64,000 bases of DNA from Vibrio sp. YMD68. GTDB taxonomy: Bacteria > Pseudomonadota > Gammaproteobacteria > Enterobacterales > Vibrionaceae. Position 1 is the first letter of the stretch. Every line of letters starts with the position of its first letter. The stretch spans positions 372,001 through 436,000 of the forward strand of contig NZ_CP124614.1 in assembly GCF_029958905.1 (NCBI RefSeq). Direction: 5' to 3'. The translations under genes were made by a program, and so were the position numbers. The notes under the pieces were generated by a model. The model was given only the letters and a program-made list of their open reading frames with translations. It was not told where the DNA came from and did not search any database. Shown here piece by piece: positions 61,720-64,000 of the stretch.

Positions 61720-64000
61720 CCCTCTAAGTGCAATTTCGCCGAGGCTAGTACTTTATCCATTTCATCTTGAAGTTCAAACAGTTCAGGTTCGACGTCTTCG
61801 ATACTCTTTCCTGAACGAAGTGCGGTTTCAAGAGCGGCACAAACATGTTTAAGTTTAGGGACACCACAATAAGAGCAACTTCCGTGCAACTTATGAATAT
61901 GATGAATAAGATCGTGAGTCTCTTCTTGGTCCTCTTCTAACGCCGCATTAATATACTCATACACTTCAGGAATATAACTCACTAGCATGGTGAGCATCTC
62001 TTTTGCTAAATCTTCTTTATTTGCGGCTTGTTTTAACGCAGCTTGCCAATCAATGATAATGGTTTGGTTACTCGTTGTATCATCCGAACGCTTCGTATCG
62101 GTCGCAAGCGGCGGGTTAATGTTGTTATCCGACAGGGAAATATCGAGTTTCTCTACGTCACTCTCTGAGGTGTTTGGATTCCAGTGAACCAAAACTTGTT
62201 GCAACACGTGTTCTTCAATCGGTTTGGTTAAGTAATCATCCATACCGGCATTAAGTAGACGTTCTCTTTCTCCGGCCATTGCGTGGGCCGTGACGGCAAC
62301 AACAGGTGTGTTGGCGTTGAGCTCAGTTTGTTTGATTTTATGGCATGCCGTGACGCCATCCATATGAGGCATTTGAATATCCATAAGCACGATATCAAAG
62401 GCATGATTCTCTGCTTGCTGCACAGCATCTTTACCGTTGGTACAAGCGATAATACTTTCCACTCGCTCTTGCAGTAGCGCAGTAATCAGCTTCAAGTTCG
62501 CGGGATTATCATCAACAGCCATGACTTTTAAGGGGAGCGTCTCATGGTAAGTCTGCTCTATGGCCGGTAACAGCGTGGGTGGTTGATTCGCTATCATCGT
62601 TTGAAGGAGCTTTTTACGAGACAAAGGCTTAGTAATACATTGAACATCATGAGTTTGAATAAGATGATCGGCCAGGGCCAATTCGGTACTAGGCGTACCC
62701 ACTATCACGTTAGGTGACACGGTCTTGGCTTTTTCTACCCATTCTGCAATGGTGTCCACAGCGGCATTTTTATTCGGTGCCAGATTGAGAATGACGTAAT
62801 CATAGCGTTCATTTTCTTCAGGCATCGACGAGCGATAAGTGACAATTAAGCCTTCTTGAATCAGCGTTTGCTGGATCACCGAGGCTGCTTGCATGTTCGG
62901 CTCAATGAGTAATAAATGCTGCTGTTCTAAGACCTTGGCATCGATGAGGGCGCTCAATGGCATATCGGTAGCATGAAGTCTCAAAGTAAACCAGAAGGTT
63001 GATCCTTGGTGCAGGCGGCTGGTTAGGCTGATTTCTCCTCCCATCTGACTCACCAGTTTCTGGGTAATAACCAAACCAAGCCCTGTACCGCCATAGCGAC
63101 GGGAAATACTCGCATCAGCTTGGCTAAAGGCTTGGAATAATTGCGCCTGTTGTCGTTCAGAGATACCGATACCCGTATCTTTGACCATAAACTGCAACTC
63201 AACCAAGTCGTCTTTTTGTGAACGAAGCTCAACACTGATATCGATATTGCCTCGTTCTGTAAATTTAATGGAGTTGCCAACCAGATTGGTCAGTACTTGC
63301 TGAATTCGCAGGGGATCGCCCACCAGACCAACGGGTATTTTAGGATCGATTTTGAGCGTCAGTTCTAAGCCTTTTTCGTGAGCCGATGTCGCCTGCAAGT
63401 TGACGACTTCTTCAAGGCTGTCTTGGAATTCAAATGGGATATTTTCGAGTGCCAGTTTTCCCGCTTCCAGTTTAGAAAAATCCAAAATATCATTGATAAT
63501 GCTCAACAGGTTATTGGCCGATTTTTCAATAGTCTGTAGGTAATCTGTTTGGCTGTTGGTTAACTGAGTTTTGAGCATCTGTCTAGTGAAACCAATAACA
63601 CCATTCAGCGGTGTTCTCAGTTCGTGGGACATATTGGCAAGAAACTCAGATTTTACTCGCGCCGCTTCTTGAGCCCGTTTCTTCGCAATATCTAACTCTA
63701 CGTTCTGAATTTCTAACTGTTCAAGTGTTTCTCGAAGATCAGACGTAGCCTGGTCAATGCTGTGCTGCATTTCACTGTGGTAGGCCGACAGGGATTCCGC
63801 CATGGCATTGATGCCATTTTTCAATGAGTCCAATTCACCGTGCATCTTACCTTCGATACGCACATCAATGTGTCCGCGTCGAATACGCTGAATCATATTT
63901 TTCATGTGCTCAATAGGGCGTGTCACATCGTGCATCAAGCGCATTGCAAAAATGGCAGAAAGCCCTAGCCCAAGCAGTAGAATTAAGACCGAAAGCAGGA
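61716..64000 (-). CDS. barA: hybrid sensor histidine kinase BarA/VarS, C-terminal part
   Basis: The frame is open from 61716 to the last base of the window, so about 760 C-terminal residues are visible of a protein usually near 920-930. The visible order is the end of a membrane helix ([16 protein letters not shown]), a HAMP domain, a HisKA domain with H in [12 protein letters not shown], an ATPase domain ([12 protein letters not shown]), a degenerate first receiver, a true receiver with the phosphoacceptor Asp in [14 protein letters not shown] and an Hpt domain with [11 protein letters not shown]. This is the layout of BarA (VarS in Vibrio), which activates UvrY/VarA. It converges with acpS. 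The N-terminal sensor region lies outside. Confidence 0.92.
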   Translation of the reverse strand, partial: LLSVLILLLGLGLSAIFAMRLMHDVTRPIEHMKNMIQRIRRGHIDVRIEGKMHGELDSLKNGINAMAESLSAYHSEMQHSIDQATSDLRETLEQLEIQNVELDIAKKRAQEAARVKSEFLANMSHELRTPLNGVIGFTRQMLKTQLTNSQTDYLQTIEKSANNLLSIINDILDFSKLEAGKLALENIPFEFQDSLEEVVNLQATSAHEKGLELTLKIDPKIPVGLVGDPLRIQQVLTNLVGNSIKFTERGNIDISVELRSQKDDLVELQFMVKDTGIGISERQQAQLFQAFSQADASISRRYGGTGLGLVITQKLVSQMGGEISLTSRLHQGSTFWFTLRLHATDMPLSALIDAKVLEQQHLLLIEPNMQAASVIQQTLIQEGLIVTYRSSMPEENERYDYVILNLAPNKNAAVDTIAEWVEKAKTVSPNVIVGTPSTELALADHLIQTHDVQCITKPLSRKKLLQTMIANQPPTLLPAIEQTYHETLPLKVMAVDDNPANLKLITALLQERVESIIACTNGKDAVQQAENHAFDIVLMDIQMPHMDGVTACHKIKQTELNANTPVVAVTAHAMAGERERLLNAGMDDYLTKPIEEHVLQQVLVHWNPNTSESDVEKLDISLSDNNINPPLATDTKRSDDTTSNQTIIIDWQAALKQAANKEDLAKEMLTMLVSYIPEVYEYINAALEEDQEETHDLIHHIHKLHGSCSYCGVPKLKHVCAALETALRSGKSIEDVEPELFELQDEMDKVLASAKLHLEG

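Overview
The window is a chromosomal segment of a gammaproteobacterium, almost certainly a Vibrio or a close relative in the Vibrionaceae. This rests on the rRNA sequences, the protein sequences (RapA, LeuO, LptF/G, a VarS/BarA-type kinase, an MJ1255/VC2487-type glycosyltransferase) and a gene order that I recall as resembling the large chromosome of Vibrio cholerae. I did not run any database search. Most of the window is core genome, and I see no prophage, insertion sequence, integron or CRISPR array.

Layout. 1-11 kb: the end of rapA, then rluA, a D-2-hydroxyacid dehydrogenase, an orphan periplasmic binding protein, valS-holC-pepA on the minus strand, and the LPS-export permease pair lptF-lptG. 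11-15 kb: an RDD membrane protein, tRNA-Leu(CAA), a multi-pass membrane protein, a VOC-fold protein and a DUF3391/HD-GYP signalling protein. 15-21.4 kb: a complete rRNA operon in the order 16S, tRNA-Ile, tRNA-Ala, 23S, 5S, tRNA-Thr, second 5S, with tandem promoters, boxA elements and long processing stems. 21.4-27.4 kb: a DUF547 protein and leuABCD on the minus strand, preceded by a leucine-rich leader peptide and attenuator. 27.5-34.5 kb: a TetR regulator with an RND efflux pair, an octanucleotide tandem repeat, and a PAP2 phosphatase paired with a glycosyltransferase. 34.5-42.7 kb: leuO, an acyl-CoA synthetase, ilvI-ilvH, serA and rpiA. 42.8-50.6 kb: the ygfA-6S RNA-zapA / ygfB-ubiH-ubiI neighbourhood, ytfK, a gene-poor 560-base stretch with hairpins and a 16-base palindrome, a YbaK-type deacylase, ygfZ, sdhE and ygfX. 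50.6-64 kb: nadB, rpoE-rseABC, lepA-lepB-rnc-era-recO-pdxJ-acpS, and a convergent BarA/VarS-type hybrid kinase cut by the window edge.

How the parts fit. Branched-chain amino-acid synthesis is concentrated here: leuABCD with its attenuator, the regulator leuO and acetolactate synthase ilvIH. Between leuA and leuO lies an apparently accessory envelope block (efflux pump, PAP2 phosphatase, glycosyltransferase). The rpoE-rse genes handle envelope stress, and lptFG build the outer membrane.

The observations I find most worth following are: the two 5S genes in one operon, which differ at eight positions of which most are compensatory or wobble-to-Watson-Crick changes; the hairpin-rich non-coding stretch at 47.7-48.26 kb; the octamer array directly behind the RND pump gene; the GATTAAT inverted repeats in front of the TetR gene; and the altered metal-ligand position in the HD-GYP protein. 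I did not find an obviously new multi-gene system; the best candidate for under-described biology is the envelope block at 27.5-34.5 kb.
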